Below, piece after piece: positions 1 to 12,282 of a stretch of 64,000 bases of DNA. The stretch is from Galerina marginata (Eukaryota; Basidiomycota; Agaricomycetes; Agaricales; Galerinaceae), in NCBI GenBank assembly GCA_023014335.1, contig JAECYW010000029.1, positions 1 through 64,000 on the forward strand, in the 5' to 3' direction. The stretch's first letter is position 1; every line of letters starts with the position of its first letter. The notes under the pieces were generated by a model. The model was not told where the DNA came from and made no database searches. It saw only the letters and a list, made by a program, of their open reading frames with translations. Both the position numbers and the translations under genes were made by a program.

Positions 1-76
1 TGAAACTAGATAAGATAACACTCGCTTGTGGTAGCTTTTGTATAAGTTATCGTTATGCTGACGAAAAGTTGCTCAT

Positions 77-448
77 ATGTTTGTTGCGATTACCCTGATC
101 CCTGAGCAAGTAGGTATTCTTGATACTAAATTATATGGTGTTATGCAACAAAGTCTGCCCCAAAGTTCTGCAAAGAATTATACAGCAGCACGATTCTTCG
201 CACATACCAACAACTTGATACAAGCTAACGCCGAACTTGAAAGAGTGGCAGCTAATTTAGTTTGGATCCAATTAAACGCGATAGAACTTGAGATTGCTTG
301 TGAACAAAGGGAAGTAACGGCAGATTGGATATCATTTTTCAAGTACACCTCCCACCTACGGCCACATGCGCAATTACTGATACGAATTATAGCCGAGGCG
401 ATGCTTGAGTCTTGTGTAGGAATTGTTACTCGAATCAAACTCGGATGA
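77..448 (+). CDS. Hypothetical ORF, 123 aa
   Basis: An uninterrupted ATG-to-stop frame with fairly even amino-acid use; it begins MFVAITLIPEQ and is rich in Leu, Ile and Ala, with amphipathic stretches in the second half. I do not recognise a family. The opposite strand also has an open frame over most of the span (178-438), which weakens the coding case. It could be an exon of a gene starting left of the window, a degenerate gene, or chance. No intron signals were needed to keep it open. Confidence 0.25.
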   Translation: MFVAITLIPEQVGILDTKLYGVMQQSLPQSSAKNYTAARFFAHTNNLIQANAELERVAANLVWIQLNAIELEIACEQREVTADWISFFKYTSHLRPHAQLLIRIIAEAMLESCVGIVTRIKLG

Positions 449-871
449 CTTCAAGTCAGACCTATTTTTCCTCTCGTTGTACTGTTACAGAATTGCCGTA
501 CCACTTATTTGTTCAAAACCTACTGAGAGCAAAAGCTTTTTGTTTAAGTCGAACTTCGACGCGCGTCGCGAAGTCGGTGTTAATCCTATCTTATCTTTTA
601 TGTTGCTCCTGATGCTATTCCGGGCCGATAATATATTCCAATATTACTAATTATTTTAATGCGCAGTGTGCGATATTGCTCTCACTTTTTCTTCTGCTTT
701 GGAGAGTCCATCTCAGGCAGTAGTGTTATCTTCAACGGCCGCCATTTCCCCTTGGCCCCTTTCAGGACTCGGAAGCGAACAACCCTTTCCTTAGAGTCGG
801 ACCACCACCTCGGTTTCGAAGTTTTCACCTTCTCCCTTCTCGTCGTACGCGACTCCTCGCTGCTCACTCAA
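449..871. other. Intergenic / promoter region of the S9 peptidase gene
   Basis: No convincing gene. Pyrimidine-rich tracts (for example CTTTTTCTTCTGC near 683-700) lie upstream of the peptidase start codon, as is common in basidiomycete promoters. No TATA box could be assigned with confidence. Confidence 0.4.
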
Positions 872-3109
872 ATGGCTCCGCAAAGAGCACCTTACGGCAC
901 ATGGAAATCTCCTATCTCTGCCGAGGCAATCACTAAAGGTGTACGTTCTTTGTTTCCTTATTTTTCCGTTCAAAACTTGCTCACGACAGTGAGGAAACTC
1001 GCAGGTGAACGGCATCGCGGATCTGGTCGTCGATCGGGTAACATCTGAAGTATACCATCTGGAGAGTAGGCCTTCAGAGAAGGGCAGAAGTGTCCTTGTC
1101 CACACATCTTCGAAGCGTGATGTCGTTGGGCCGGGCTGGAACGTGAGAACCTCTGTTCAAGAATACGGTGGTGCTTCGGCGATTGTGCACGATGGTGTTG
1201 CGTATTTCTCACATGTGGACGATGGGCGAGTTTATCGTGTTAAGGCGGGCCAGGATCAAGAACCAGAGCCTATAACCCCAGGTGAGCGCTTGCAATGTGC
1301 CAAGTGCTCGCTTATGGCTTGACTGACATCGTCAAAAGAAGGAAAGCCGTATCGCTATGCCAGTCTGGAACCACATCCTATTCACCCGAATCTTTTGCTA
1401 TCAATACTTGAAGATCACACTAATGATGTTCCTTCTGAAATTGTCAACACCTTAGTGGTGATCAATTCTGCCAAAAAGACTATCCAACCCTTCCTATCCG
1501 GCGCCGACTTCTATGCCATTCCAAAGTTCTCACCAAATGGACAGAAACTATCTTGGATTCAGTGGTTCCACCCCGACATGCCTTGGGAAGGCGGCGAGGT
1601 CCATGCTGCGGACGTCGTCATTGACCACGATGACATTCTATCTATAAAGAACAGCGTACATGTGGCTGGCGTACGCGAGAAGGTCGGCGCCGGGTATCCT
1701 GCCTGGGCAAACGACGAAACTCTCATCTTCACCTCGGATGAATCAGGCTTCGTAAATCCTTGGAAGTACCACCAAGGTCGAGCTTCTCCGCTGTTTTCCG
1801 AACCCATCCCAGAAGACTTTGGTCGTCCGTTTTGGCAGCTCCATTTCTTTCCGTATGTTATTCTCGACCAAGAGGGGAAAACCGGTCTGTTTAGCGCACT
1901 AAAGGATGGTCGGGATGTGCTGTATCTCGTGGATCTCGCGGGTAATTCTAAACCGAAGCCTATTCCGACACCTTTCGTCGTGATTGACTACATTCGGGTT
2001 GTGTCTTCGGCAAAGCAAGAGGTCGTTTTCGCAGGCGAGAAGACAAACAAAGAACTCGCAATCGTTCAATGCTCGCTTGAACCTTTGGTTGATTTGAAAT
2101 TCGTTACTCTCAAACCCGCCCACTCTGTGACTATTGATGGGCAGCCTCTGCCATTGGACATCGTGTCTGAACCTCGCCCGATGACACTCACTGTTCCGCC
2201 AACCAATGCACCACTTTATGTCATCTATTACCCTCCTTGGAATCCGTCTTATTCTGGAAGTAGTATCGACGGCGAGAAACCACCTTGTATCGTCAATGTT
2301 CACGGTGGTCCAACGGGGTTTACAACTCTGGGTTTGAAATGGGAAAAGCAATATTTTACTTCCCGGGGATGGGGATGGTAAGCCGCCCAGAATTTATTTT
2401 GATCAAAGCTTGAGATCTGATGCGCCCCCGTCATAGGCTCGATGTGGACTACGGAGGATCTTCGGGCTATGGGCGCCGATATATCGAAAGGCTCAGAAAC
2501 AACTGGGGCATCGTCGACGTTCATGATTGCATCCTTGCTCCACAAATTCTTTCATCTCCCCCTCTTAGCCTGATCGACCCGAAGCGCCTCGTTATTCGAG
2601 GAGGCTCCGCCGGCGGCTTTACCACCCTTGCCGCATTATCTATCGCATCAGATGTTACCGTCTTCGCTGCCGCAACGTCTCTATTTGGCGTGTCAGATTT
2701 AATGAAGCTTGCAGAATTTACGCACAAATTCGAGTCCCGGTACCTCGATCATCTGATCGGCGGCACAGTGGACGAAGTGCCAGAGTTATACAGAGAGAGG
2801 TCTCCAATCAATCATGCAGACAAGATTTCTGTTCCGTTGCTTGTGAGTGAAGGCGTTGATCGCAGCTGCCCGGTTTCGACGCAATGGCTGATAATAATCT
2901 CTTAACAGATCATGCAGGGCGAAATTGATATGGTCGTGCCCAAGGACCAGGCGGAAGCTATCTACAAGAGCATCCGAGATCGGGGAGGTATCGTTGAGTA
3001 CAAACTTTACCCAGGTGAAGGTCATGGATGGCGTCAAGAACCTAATATGAGAGATGCACTTGAACGGGAACTAGGGTTCTACCAGCGAGTCCTAGGGCTG
3101 TCGAACTAG
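872..3109 (+). CDS. Prolyl oligopeptidase family (S9) serine peptidase, dipeptidyl/acylaminoacyl-peptidase-like
   Basis: Predicted alpha/beta-hydrolase peptidase that removes dipeptides or acyl-amino acids from short peptides, probably cytosolic since no signal peptide is visible. Five exons join in frame: 872-940, 1005-1281, 1342-2377, 2437-2842 and 2909-3109, giving 662 aa. All four introns are GT-AG and 59-66 bp. The N-terminal ~400 residues are beta-propeller-like. The C-terminal catalytic domain has the oxyanion-side motif NVHGGPTGF, the DVDYGGSSGYGR segment, the nucleophile elbow GGSAGG (Ser), the Asp in GEIDMVVP and the His in GEGHGW, so the Ser-Asp-His triad is complete. Length matches the family's usual 620-700 aa. 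The start at 872 (MAPQRAPYGTWKSPIS) is the usual short leader of these proteins. It appears intact, and the next gene follows 250 bp downstream on the same strand. Confidence 0.92.
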
Positions 3110-3360
3110 AACTAAAAATCGTCAAATGTATCAAATTATGCCATGATTTTAACGTCAACCTGCGGCACCGCTAGAACCTCTCAGGTTATGATAAAGCTCG
3201 CTAATTTCTAAAAGAAGACAGCCATCCGTCGGCAAGCCGTTGCGTCATTGGCCGGAACTCTTGAGAAAACTTTGTAATCACTGTCTGCAGGCTACTTCGC
3301 TGTTATCAGCCCTTCCCACTAATCTTTAACTTTGACCACCACACTTACTCCAAGCTCAAG

Positions 3361-5183
3361 ATGTCTGATTCAAAGAAGAGGATTCCCTATGGTAAGCCAT
3401 AACATTCCTTCACAGGCGTTCGACTGCCTCCGTGATCTCGATGCTGAGCTCTTCAACATAGTTCGTCTCGGTTCTTCTGGCCTGAAGGTATCTAAAATCA
3501 TTCTGGGGTGCATGTCCTACGGCTCTCCCGAGTGGCAAGCCTGGGTTCTGCCAGAAGAGGAGTCGATCAAACATATCAAGGCAGCGTGAGTGCGATTCGA
3601 GAGTTACTCCGCTTCTGCTCTGATCAACCTCCCTCGAGTAAGTTATGACGCTGGTATAAACACTTTTGACACTGCGAATGTACGCCATTTCTTCTTGATA
3701 TTTGCACCTCCTCGGGTGTTAATTTTTATTTTTCTGATAGGCCTATTCAAATGGTCATTCTGAGATCGTCCTTGGTAAGGCGATCAAGCAACACAACCTT
3801 CCCCGCGATGAAATCGTAGTGATGTCTAAAGTGCGACAGATCCCACATGCGCTTCTTGTAGCTCTCTTAATTAACTGCTATGCAAGGTTTTCTTTACCGT
3901 CGGAAAAACCCTCAAATCGTCATGGGTAGCCGATCCCGAGGCCGCGGGTTACGTTAACCAACACGGCTTGAGTCGCAAGGTTGGTCATCACTTTCTATTG
4001 GAGCAATTCGGATTGCTTATCGTTCTATTTCAGCATATCTTTGAGTCAGTAAAACACAGTTTGGATCGCCTCCAGCTGGATTATATCGATGTGCTCCAAT
4101 GTTAATCTTCCATGTCGTTATTCTTGACGTTGAAAGCTTATCATGAATGATACAGGTCACCGCTTCGATTCTGATACTCCTATTTCCGAAACGGTTGGTA
4201 TTGAGAGGCTCTACGAGGACTCCCTAATTGCTGATCAAGAAACTACCTGTAGATGCAAGCACTTCACGACGTAGTTCAGGCTGGCTATGTTCGATACATT
4301 GGAATGTCGTCCTGCTGGGCTTGGCAATGTGCGTTCTACCTAAACTAATGCTGACCCCACTTGACGTTTCTTTAGTCCATGCAATGCAAAGTAGGTTTGC
4401 CGCATTGCACGGCGGTTTCTTCAGCAACTCATGTGTTCCCAGACTATGCGATCAACAATAAGTTGACCCCTTTCATTTCCATGCAAAACCACTACAACCT
4501 CATTTATCGCGAGGAAGAACGGGAGATGTTCCCGACTCTGAAAGTATGTCCAGTCCATTTTCTTTCTGGTTTCTTTGATTAGATGGGACTCATTTCATAC
4601 AGTATTTCGGCGTCGGCTCGATTCCGTGGTCCCCCCTTGGCCGTGGCCTTCTTACTAGACCATTTACATCTAAGACTGACACTGTACGCGGTAAAACAGA
4701 CAAGTGAGCTCCTTTCTGATTGATGTAATTAATACCTATCTTGTCCCTCAGATATATCAATGGGTACAGCAACAACAAAGGGACTGAGGAGATCATCAAT
4801 GCGTAGGGCTCACTCATCGACCGAGCAAAAATGTGACCTTCGACTTATAAATCCACAGGGTCGAGAAAATAGCCAAAACCAAGGGCATTAGCATGGCTCA
4901 AGTTACCCTCGCATGGGTCATGGCTCGTGATGGTACTTATAATCATTTTCTCTTCCTATTTACAAGCATCATGACTTGGACTTCAGGTGTTTCGGCTCCT
5001 ATTGTCGGCACGACGTCTCTTGAGAATTTAAATGACCTTCTCGGTCCGTTCTCAGTTTCCCACATTTCATGATGTCAGCGCTTATTTTAAACTTCAGGCG
5101 CAGTCGACGTGAAGCTTTCGGAGGAGGAAATTAGGGAGTTGGAAGCGCCATACCTTGCGCAGGCTGCTTTTGGCCATGTCTAG
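3361..5183 (+). CDS. Aldo/keto reductase (NADP-dependent, AKR superfamily)
   Basis: Predicted NAD(P)H-dependent oxidoreductase with a TIM-barrel fold, acting on small aldehydes or ketones. Translation across about 15 small exons gives a coherent protein of about 345 aa beginning MSDSKKRIPY. The first intron is 3392-3461, the second 3586-3642. Family landmarks appear in order: YVRLGSSGLKVSKIILGCMS at the N-terminus; INTFDTANAYSNG with catalytic Asp and Tyr; a Lys in IVVMSK; LDYIDVLQCHRFD with catalytic His; YIGMSSCWAW; SMQNHYNLIYREEEREM; IPWSPLGRGLL; NGYSNNKGTEEI; SAPIVGTTSLENL in the cofactor-binding C-terminus. It ends EAPYLAQAAFGHV. All splice sites I placed are GT-AG with acceptors at CAG or TAG. 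The very high intron density is typical of agaricomycetes. Substrate cannot be told from sequence. No frame break was needed. Confidence 0.93.
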
Positions 5184-5329
5184 ACTACTCATTCGGAGGC
5201 GCTTCAAGTTGGAAAGGCAAAATTCGAATTAAAACAAGTACACATGTAACAAAACAGAGCAATGACATGTCTATCATGAACTTGGGCAGAACGCATGCTG
5301 TGACAAGTGGTCGGACGCATCAAAATGCG

Positions 5330-5400
5330 TCGTGTATGGTGTAACGGCTAACATTACCGCCTTTCACGCGGTAGCTCGGGGTTCGATTCCCCGTACGCGA
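5330..5400 (+). tRNA. tRNA-Glu (anticodon UUC)
   Basis: 71-nt cloverleaf. The acceptor stem pairs TCGTGTA with TACGCGA (one G-U pair). The anticodon stem ACCGC/GCGGT closes the loop CTTTCAC, reading anticodon TTC. The T-arm GGGGTTCGATTCCCC is perfect. The D-arm TGGTGTAACGGCTAACA is typical of eukaryotic tRNA-Glu, and the internal A and B boxes are intact. No intron. Confidence 0.93.
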
Positions 5401-5489
5401 ATATTTTTTAGCTGCTTCAAGCAATAGTTTAACCTTGGTTTGATGTGACGGTTCGAAAGGACAAGGTCGAGCGACGAACACAGCACAGG

Positions 5490-5569
5490 TCGGGTATGGT
5501 GTAACGGCTAACATTGCCGCCTCTCATGGAGTGTTCGCGGCAGCTCGGGGTTCGATTCCCCGTACCCGA
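5490..5569 (+). tRNA. tRNA-Glu (anticodon CUC) with a 9-nt intron
   Basis: 80-nt tRNA gene 89 bp downstream of tRNA-Glu(UUC) and nearly identical to it in the D-arm and T-arm. The acceptor TCGGGTA/TACCCGA pairs perfectly. The anticodon stem GCCGC/GCGGC encloses CTCTCA followed by about nine extra bases (TGGAGTGTT) before position 38, at the canonical site one base 3' of the anticodon. Removing them gives a 71-nt tRNA. The two genes look like a tandem duplication with a changed anticodon. Confidence 0.9.
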
Positions 5570-5973
5570 ATTTTTTATGTTTTCTTTGTTTTCTTTGTTG
5601 GAACTTGGATCACTACCGCAGACAGGAGGTGGAAAAATCGAGTCTCACTCTCAATCAAGAGAAGAATTGACTTGATGCAACTTGACTTGGACAGGCTACA
5701 GTACGTATTGAGAATAAGAATTTTAGATTACAAGGAATGAACGCAAAAACTATGCTACAGAGAATCTACTGAACTCGAGACAATCTATTGCAAAAATTCG
5801 AAGATATTGGAAAGCATTGGAACTAGAAAACCAGACAAGTAACTGCGCCGCGAAAAATCGATAAAAGATATTGAACTAAAAGAAGGCAGAGGGTGAAAAA
5901 ATCCAGTCTGCCGAGAAATTGAAGAAACGGTCCACAGATGTGCAAATGACGGAGAAAGGACTCACATAGGATT
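5570..5973. other. Intergenic, no gene seen
   Basis: A T-rich run follows the tRNA (TTTTTTATGTTTTCTTTG at 5572-5589), which would end RNA polymerase III transcription. The rest is A-rich, lacks a supported reading frame and probably includes the 3' UTR of the convergent dsRBD gene. Confidence 0.4.
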
Positions 5974-6609
5974 CTAGAAGTTATAGTTAGGGTATTTCCT
6001 GTGCATTTCTGCCAATGCGACCCCGGCCGCGGCTTCTCTGGCTGCTCCTTCATTCCCACCTGTTCCTCTGCCATATTCAATTTCATCGACTGAAGAGAAA
6101 GCTGAGCGAGGGCCAAATCAATATCTGTCCGGCGTACCGTATACCGTACTTCTCCAATCTGGCGCATTCAGCGGGCCACTCCATGTCGACTCGTACCTAA
6201 CTTGTTGGCGAAGGTGCTGGCAAAAGTTGTTGAGGCGAGTGCGGTAATCTAAAATGTATTAGAATTGAACAACAAGTGGAAGAGGAGGAGGGCGACTGAC
6301 GTCGTGGCTCAGCCATAACGCTACGGTGTTGCGATTTTTGAAGAAGACTTTTTGGAGATGGTGGAGATGGGTTGTTAGAGACAGACTCTTCGTTCTGCGT
6401 TCCATCTTTAAATGGCCAGGAGCCATGATTATAGATATACCTGCGTTTTGCCACAGCAGTTGCCTAGCGGGGTTTATAATACATTTTTTCTTCCCGAAAT
6501 CGTAGAATGGAGTGCAGATCACAGCCGTAATTACACTCGATTTCCCGAGTAGACTTGAATTTTTTTCGGCTCCAGTCTTGACAACGGCATTTCTATACCC
6601 TTGAGTCAT
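5974..6609 (-). CDS. Small double-stranded RNA-binding domain protein
   Basis: Four exons on the minus strand join in frame: 6609-6535, 6463-6301, 6248-6138 and 6089-5974, giving about 154 aa. The C-terminal ~75 residues form one dsRBD: YRTRLNNFCQH (helix 1), YESTWSGPLNAPDWRSTVYV (beta 1-2 with the GP.NAP loop), EIEYGRGTGGNEGAAREAAA (beta 3 into helix 2) and GVALAEMHRKYPNYNF. The G-x-G-x-(K/N)-x-x-A-(A/K)-x-x-A signature is present, although the usual Lys is Asn. Small one-domain dsRBD proteins of this type are frequent in agaricomycetes and their role is unknown. The N-terminal ~80 residues are Ser/Pro-rich and low complexity. The first exon and start codon are the least certain part, since a shorter start is possible. 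Confidence 0.78.
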
Positions 6610-9302
6610 TTTCTTTTGTAAATGTTTCCAGGGCTCTACTTGACTCTCAACAGCATGCAGCGCGAGGTGGACAGAAAGGGAAACGACACGGGTTTTCGAT
6701 ACATTTTGACCAAGCCCGAGGGAGGAGAAGAATTTTATCGAAAAACGGGGCTATGATAAAGGTGGCGGAATGGATTAACTCAAGGAGCCTGGTCCTTGCC
6801 CGTCGTGCAGCGTTTGGTGCGTCCAATGGCGTGGCCTCAAGCCCATAGGCGAGTTGGTCGGTAAATCAGACAAAGATCTCCCCCACAATGCATCCCATTG
6901 ATTAGTAGCCCATAGGGATATGGTCCAACAAGCTGTCAGATACAGTTTGGAAGCTTAAAGGTTTATTTTCCGTTTTCGTTTGACATTCAACTACACAGCT
7001 TTGTTGATGAGCGCTCTCGGACGATCAAGTAGTAGGCGCCCGGGTGGGTGTCACAACGCTTTTTATCGAAACAATCACCGTATCATCCGGAAATCCTGAC
7101 AAGGTTTAGCATACAGGAAACGGTGATAAAATTCACCCCTGAGAAACAGAACAGGACCAACGGTAAGAACGTCGGAGTTGACAAGGAATGTAGCTGTATC
7201 CGCAGTGCAAGACTCCGAGGACTTACGATGCCAGGAGAATGGATGTTGAGGTAATCCATTCAAGGCGGAGTTGAGCCTCAGTAATTTTAATCAATGCGTC
7301 CACTTCAAACCCTAGGAAGTACTAGCAGTGCGAGTATCCTACTGACATTAGATCCGGTCTTTGAGTCGTGATACGTAGATTAGGATTGGCAAGCTATAGG
7401 GAATGGAACTGAGTTCAGGAAACGGAAAGGAGATCCGAGGGATTCAATCGACGAGGGCGTATTGGCTCACCCAAAATCGTCGGGGGCTGAGCGCTGAGCA
7501 GGATCAAGTGGAGGATAGGAATGGATCATGGCGACATAAGTTGGTTACCACAGAAGCCGCCGAGCCCGAATGCCTCGTTAACGAAAGTTACCGGAGGGGA
7601 TGATAAAAATTGTGAGGCCCTGACACTAGGAGGATGGGTTGGCCAAATCGACCTCCGATATTTTGAGTCACCAGGCGATAGTATCAGTAATATAGGTGGA
7701 TTGATAACGCAAAGGTGAGCACAGATATACGATTTTAGCAGTGCTCAGAGCCAATACGCAAAACACGAGGTTCATGTTCGATCATGTCGGTCCTCCCAGA
7801 GGTCAGGTTGCTCTTACAGGTTGAGGTAAATGTGAGGCAGAGGTGCGTGACAATGAGGCACGATGCATGAATTTTGAATATTCCCACGAAGTTATGTGTC
7901 ACTCCTATTCCACTTAACAGGCCTTTCTGAATCAAACCTCCTCCATCATCACTATTTTACCCGTTGAACATCCTTTTAAGGAGATACCGAAGGGGATTCG
8001 CTACTAAACATAATATTTAACGGTAAAATGTCAATTCTAGTACGGTTATAAATTGAAGGCGTCGATCTGGACACGAACTTTCCAAACACACGAACCCTGG
8101 TGCGATGTATTCCTCTGAGAGCAGGGGCATATACCAGATACTAATAGTTAATCTATTATGGCCTACTCTTCCGCCGCTGTTAGAGCCGTCCTTACCGCGA
8201 TTCTCCCAAGTAGCGAGAATGGCTGGCAGTGAATTCACGGCGTCCAAATTTCAAAGTTAACGAAGGAGGTACTAATCCTGCTAGCAAGTTTGTTGGCTGA
8301 AGAAGGTAAGCAATCTTTCTCGCGTCATCCGTGCTCGATAATCGATTCATTGACAGGACGTTGCTTCAGTTCAAAAAGTTCTAATTCGTCATACGGAACG
8401 TAACTAAATGGCCATCCACGTTTACGAGCATGGTGCCCATCCTGAATGAAACATTCATCCCCATTTTGTCTCAAATCGCGACACTGGGCTAGCAACTTTA
8501 TGCCACAATCAACTTTCTTCTTTGGTCAATAAGTACACAAACAACTCGTGTCCCATTGGAAATTGAGGTGGGATGCTATATTGCTTCGTTGATTCTTTTT
8601 TAATCTGAGAAATCCTGTGACTAGCGCAGCGCAAGTCGTTGACATCCCCATTGAGTCTATTCTAACTCAAGGCTCGTTTCGTGTGCATATCAAACCCCCA
8701 GAACACGCAATATGGACACAACTCCTCCCACGAAAGCATTTCGTAGCGGCGCATCCACCCACCTGCTCCCGAGTTCCGTCATCTTTGGGTCAGTTTCCAT
8801 TCATTCTTTTGTGTTTTCGTTATTCTTTCGGAATCGCTTCTCGATTGGCTGTTCTTTCTCTACCCTTTAGATATCTACAGATGTGCTCGGGCTTCGGTCA
8901 TGTTTTATTCTGCCAAGATAGTCGCGACCCTGCATATTTGGTGGTCTCGGTCCGCGATTCTGCTTTCGTATTGTGCGGTGGAACAGGCAACAAGCGCCCG
9001 CGTCCCTTGCCCGCGCCTCCTGAAATCCTGATTTTACGGGTCTCGGGCCAGAAGTATCCGGCGACTGCCCTTGTCGTTTCTTTTTTCTCCAAAAGCGAAT
9101 CTTCCATTTTGGATCTTCTGGTTTAGTTTTCATTCTGACGGTGCCACACCGACAACACTAGGACCAGGTCTTATTATAATTATATTGCTGTGACCTTGCT
9201 TGACGCCACACGATTATGATAACACCTTGCTTTTTACGTCCAAGGCTCAGGCTTAGATTCTAATTTCCTAAGCTTTCTTCTGGTTTTTGAGCTGCTTGAT
9301 CT
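6610..9302. other. Long intergenic region, one weak gene candidate
   Basis: Mostly short, unconvincing frames. One candidate: ATG at 8710-8712 (MDTTPPTKAFRSG), donor GTCAGT near 8788, acceptor CCTTTAG near 8870, continuing in frame to a stop at 9126 (about 110 aa). It matches no family I know and has overlapping open frames on the other strand (8867-9133), so I do not call it a gene. 6760-8550 holds nothing I can name. Confidence 0.3.
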
Positions 9303-11560
9303 ATGACTGAGTCTATTCTGGCCGATCTTAACCCTCACTACGTCCAACACTTGGATATTTGGAATCGCCACAGGCTAGGTATACAGCCTCCGGTTTTTCC
9401 TGGCCTACATATAATTTATGATAATCGGTCTACATCCGATGTAGACCTGCTACCACGGTCGCCTCTTCCAGACCCTCAAAAGAAAAAAAATTATATCATC
9501 CTCCAGGCCCTTTCGCCTCCTAAGCCGGCGGCCAACGGTTTCAGGGTCAGCATGGATTCGGGCATCTAAACAGCAAGTCAAGGGACCCTCGCGCCCCAAT
9601 ATTTGCGTCGCCCACGACATGAACAACGTAGGAGAACTGTGCCTCGATGAGTGCAGCCTGAAAATTCTGTGCTGCCTCACCCAACGTAGGCACTTCGATA
9701 TCGCTGACACTCCGATTTCTCATTAATATATCCAATTCCTAGTCACCGCAATTTGGAGTCGCCAGCGACCTCTGGGACTGACACCATCGAGGCCTGCTGA
9801 CCAAGTGCCGGGTCCGACATATTCTGGGGTTCAGAATAGTAAAGGGCAAGATAAATGCTCTACATATTCGTGTCACCGTCTCCGAACTTGTCCGTTCATG
9901 GGAAACCGAAATTTGGAGGTTAGCGCTGAACTTAACTCCACCCGCGTCCCGGTTGATAATTGTTGATATTTTCCTGCCGTTAGAGCACCCAAGTCTTCCA
10001 TTCCTGAATCACAATAACCACAGTCAAGGAAGAGGGTCCAGATGAAGAACATGAATGTGGATTAGATCGGAGAGTCTGACTCCTGAGTACTGCATTCTCA
10101 TCGTTCCTAACCAGAATCTGACTTGCTCGAGCTACACGAGCACCGCCGATTGACCCACCAGCGTCCCGTTATCCGTCCAGTGCTGCCTTTGCGGTTTATG
10201 GGATCTCCTCCTTCTCTTTCCTTGTGTGGAATCGCATAGCTACCTGGGAGTCTTCGTCTTTTGTTTCAATGGTATTTTTACAGAGAGATTCCGCTAACCC
10301 AGGAGAAATTGTTTGCATTTCGTCACCAGCTCGGACTGCGGTTCTGATTATTCTTCGAGGCTCACTCTGCTACCAATTTGAATGGTGAGTCACAATTTAC
10401 CAATGCAGATTGAGGGTCTCCAGATTTTATCTTCGCCTTTTGGGATTTATGCGCTTTTGCCCTTCACGTTCGCTAGCTCTTGCAGTTGGTACACCCTGCA
10501 CTGTCCTCGGCGCTTTACAATTGCAAGGCTGAAGGCTTGTCGCCAACTCCACCTCCGTTCTTTGCCCATCTGGAGCCAAGGTCAGGCGATTTATCGCAGT
10601 CTACATTATCTACATTCGCCTCGACTTTCTTAAATGAAAATTTCTGCGGAGCCGTACTTTCCCTGTATGTCATTAACTGTGTCTTTTCTTTCTGGCCGAG
10701 CACCGAGTTAACACTATCTTCGATTGGTCGTGCTTAGGATGATGGTCAAATCGCTGCGTACTCCGACCTCTTCAGACGGGCTATGCCCTTCTGGCTTTAC
10801 GACCACCTATTCAATCGAGGTTTATTTCATTCAGCTCGACTCGGATATTTCAACAGACCCACCGTACATACCCATCCTACTGTATGACAATTGTTATTTG
10901 TGAGAATATCTCCTCAACTTCCCCGTTTCACCAAGACTCCTTCCTGTCTGACAACTTGCGCGCAGGCAGATTCAGAGTCACTATGTACCTGCGGAGCCAG
11001 CGGAACATCCCCCTATTCAAAGCCCACTGGCACACCGGCATTCATCTATCTTTATCCTTATCGCGATTCTGCACCCCTCATCGTTATTCAGCTTTGCCAT
11101 CTATGTGCCTCGGGATGCAGGGTAAGTGCACTGAACCTCCGTGCTCCACGCTCTGATCTAAATTCGTTCTACTGTTCATCGACATCAATGATCTGCGCGG
11201 ACCCTTCTCTGAGTCTGATCGAAGGCCTCCCCACCACTATGATCGCATCGTCATCTTGAATTCATTCGAAACGCAAAACTCAAAATTCAAAACTCAGATT
11301 TCCAGGCCTTCCGCCTTTCACCGTTCCCGAGCCATCAGCAATATCTATAGCAGCCCTGTATCATCGTCATCTTGATCATTCTGCATCATCATCATCATCA
11401 TCATTTGCCTATGCACGAGAAGGTAGACCAACTCCGACCTCGGGAGGCTTTGGAATTGACTTATGGTATCGTACCTCGGTCGGACATCGACCACCAGTTG
11501 GTCGCCAAGTCCACTGCGAACTCCACGAGCTACCATTAATTCTTATATTAATTCTGAGGG
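9303..11560. other. Gene-poor region, possibly decayed repeat
   Basis: An ATG frame at 9303-9569 (MTESILADLNPHYVQHLDI) and opposite-strand frames at 9450-9735 overlap; neither is convincing. 10382-11260 is pyrimidine-rich with several overlapping plus-strand frames. No domain, splice pattern or terminal repeat supports a named feature. Confidence 0.3.
11383..11404. repeat. (ATC)n / (GAT)n trinucleotide microsatellite
   Basis: About seven uninterrupted CAT/ATC units, with imperfect copies just upstream (TCATCGTCATCTTGATCATT). It would encode the Met run of the opposite-strand frame 11345-11536, which argues that frame is not a real gene. Confidence 0.85.
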
Positions 11561-12127
11561 AGGGGTGGGCCGCCCGTGCACTTATAATCTGTATTGAGTA
11601 AAAATAATTGGGTACCTTTTTACAGCCGAACTAAATCATTGTTCGGTATCGTATAAGGCAAATGTATGTACTATGCCCACAAACAGACTCTGATCTCTCC
11701 ACTTCCTGCATAGCAGTAGCGGACCAATATTGGGCCCAGCCCTAATCAAGCCAACAAAGTGCGGTTCTCTAGGCCCACAAAAGACATCGTTTCATCGCGG
11801 CTGGGACGTCTGGCTTAAGCTGAGAATCGAAGTCATAGTCTGACCATGGTTAAAGTTGGTCCGCGTCGGACTGTTGATATCAGACACTGTTGGCAGTAAC
11901 ACCCCGAGTGCGGTGATAATTTGATTCAGCCGGCTTAAGCAGTGCCTCTTGTTCCTCTCGGCTGAGTATAGAGATAATCTTACCTGATCGGTAAGCTACT
12001 CGGTGTGCGGGATTTATGCCATAGCACTGGCTCTCTAGATGGCCCCAGTGCAGTGCAGTGCAGGCAGGGCTGGGTGCGAACACTAGTATTATGTAACAAT
12101 GCGAGCGAATTTCGCGCACCCGGTACC

Positions 12128-12282
12128 GTCGAACCCCTCATAACGCATACAGCAATAACCCATTGGTTTGGGCAGCCACCAGTCCCAAGTTTTACACCAA
12201 AATTGACCCCATATAATACATAACCTCTCGTGACACATAGATCGGGGGTACACCGAGGGGTTTGCGCTATGAGGGGTTCGAC
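12128..12282. mobile_element. Short inverted-repeat element (MITE-like)
   Basis: GTCGAACCCCTCATA (12128-12142) is matched exactly in reverse complement at 12268-12282. The 155-bp interval has no coding capacity. The terminal sequence resembles ends of pogo/Tigger-like transposons as I recall them, and a relative occurs at 34606. No clear TA target duplication is visible. The surrounding 11561-13324 has no supported gene; 12870-13320 is probably 3' flank of the next gene. Confidence 0.5.

Noticed and set aside
8617..9126. 169-aa plus-strand ORF
   Set aside because: It opens at GTG rather than ATG and overlaps open frames on the other strand; a spliced alternative from 8710 is possible but unsupported.
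11345..11536. Minus-strand ORF with a Met run
   Set aside because: The run is produced by the trinucleotide microsatellite; no other coding evidence.
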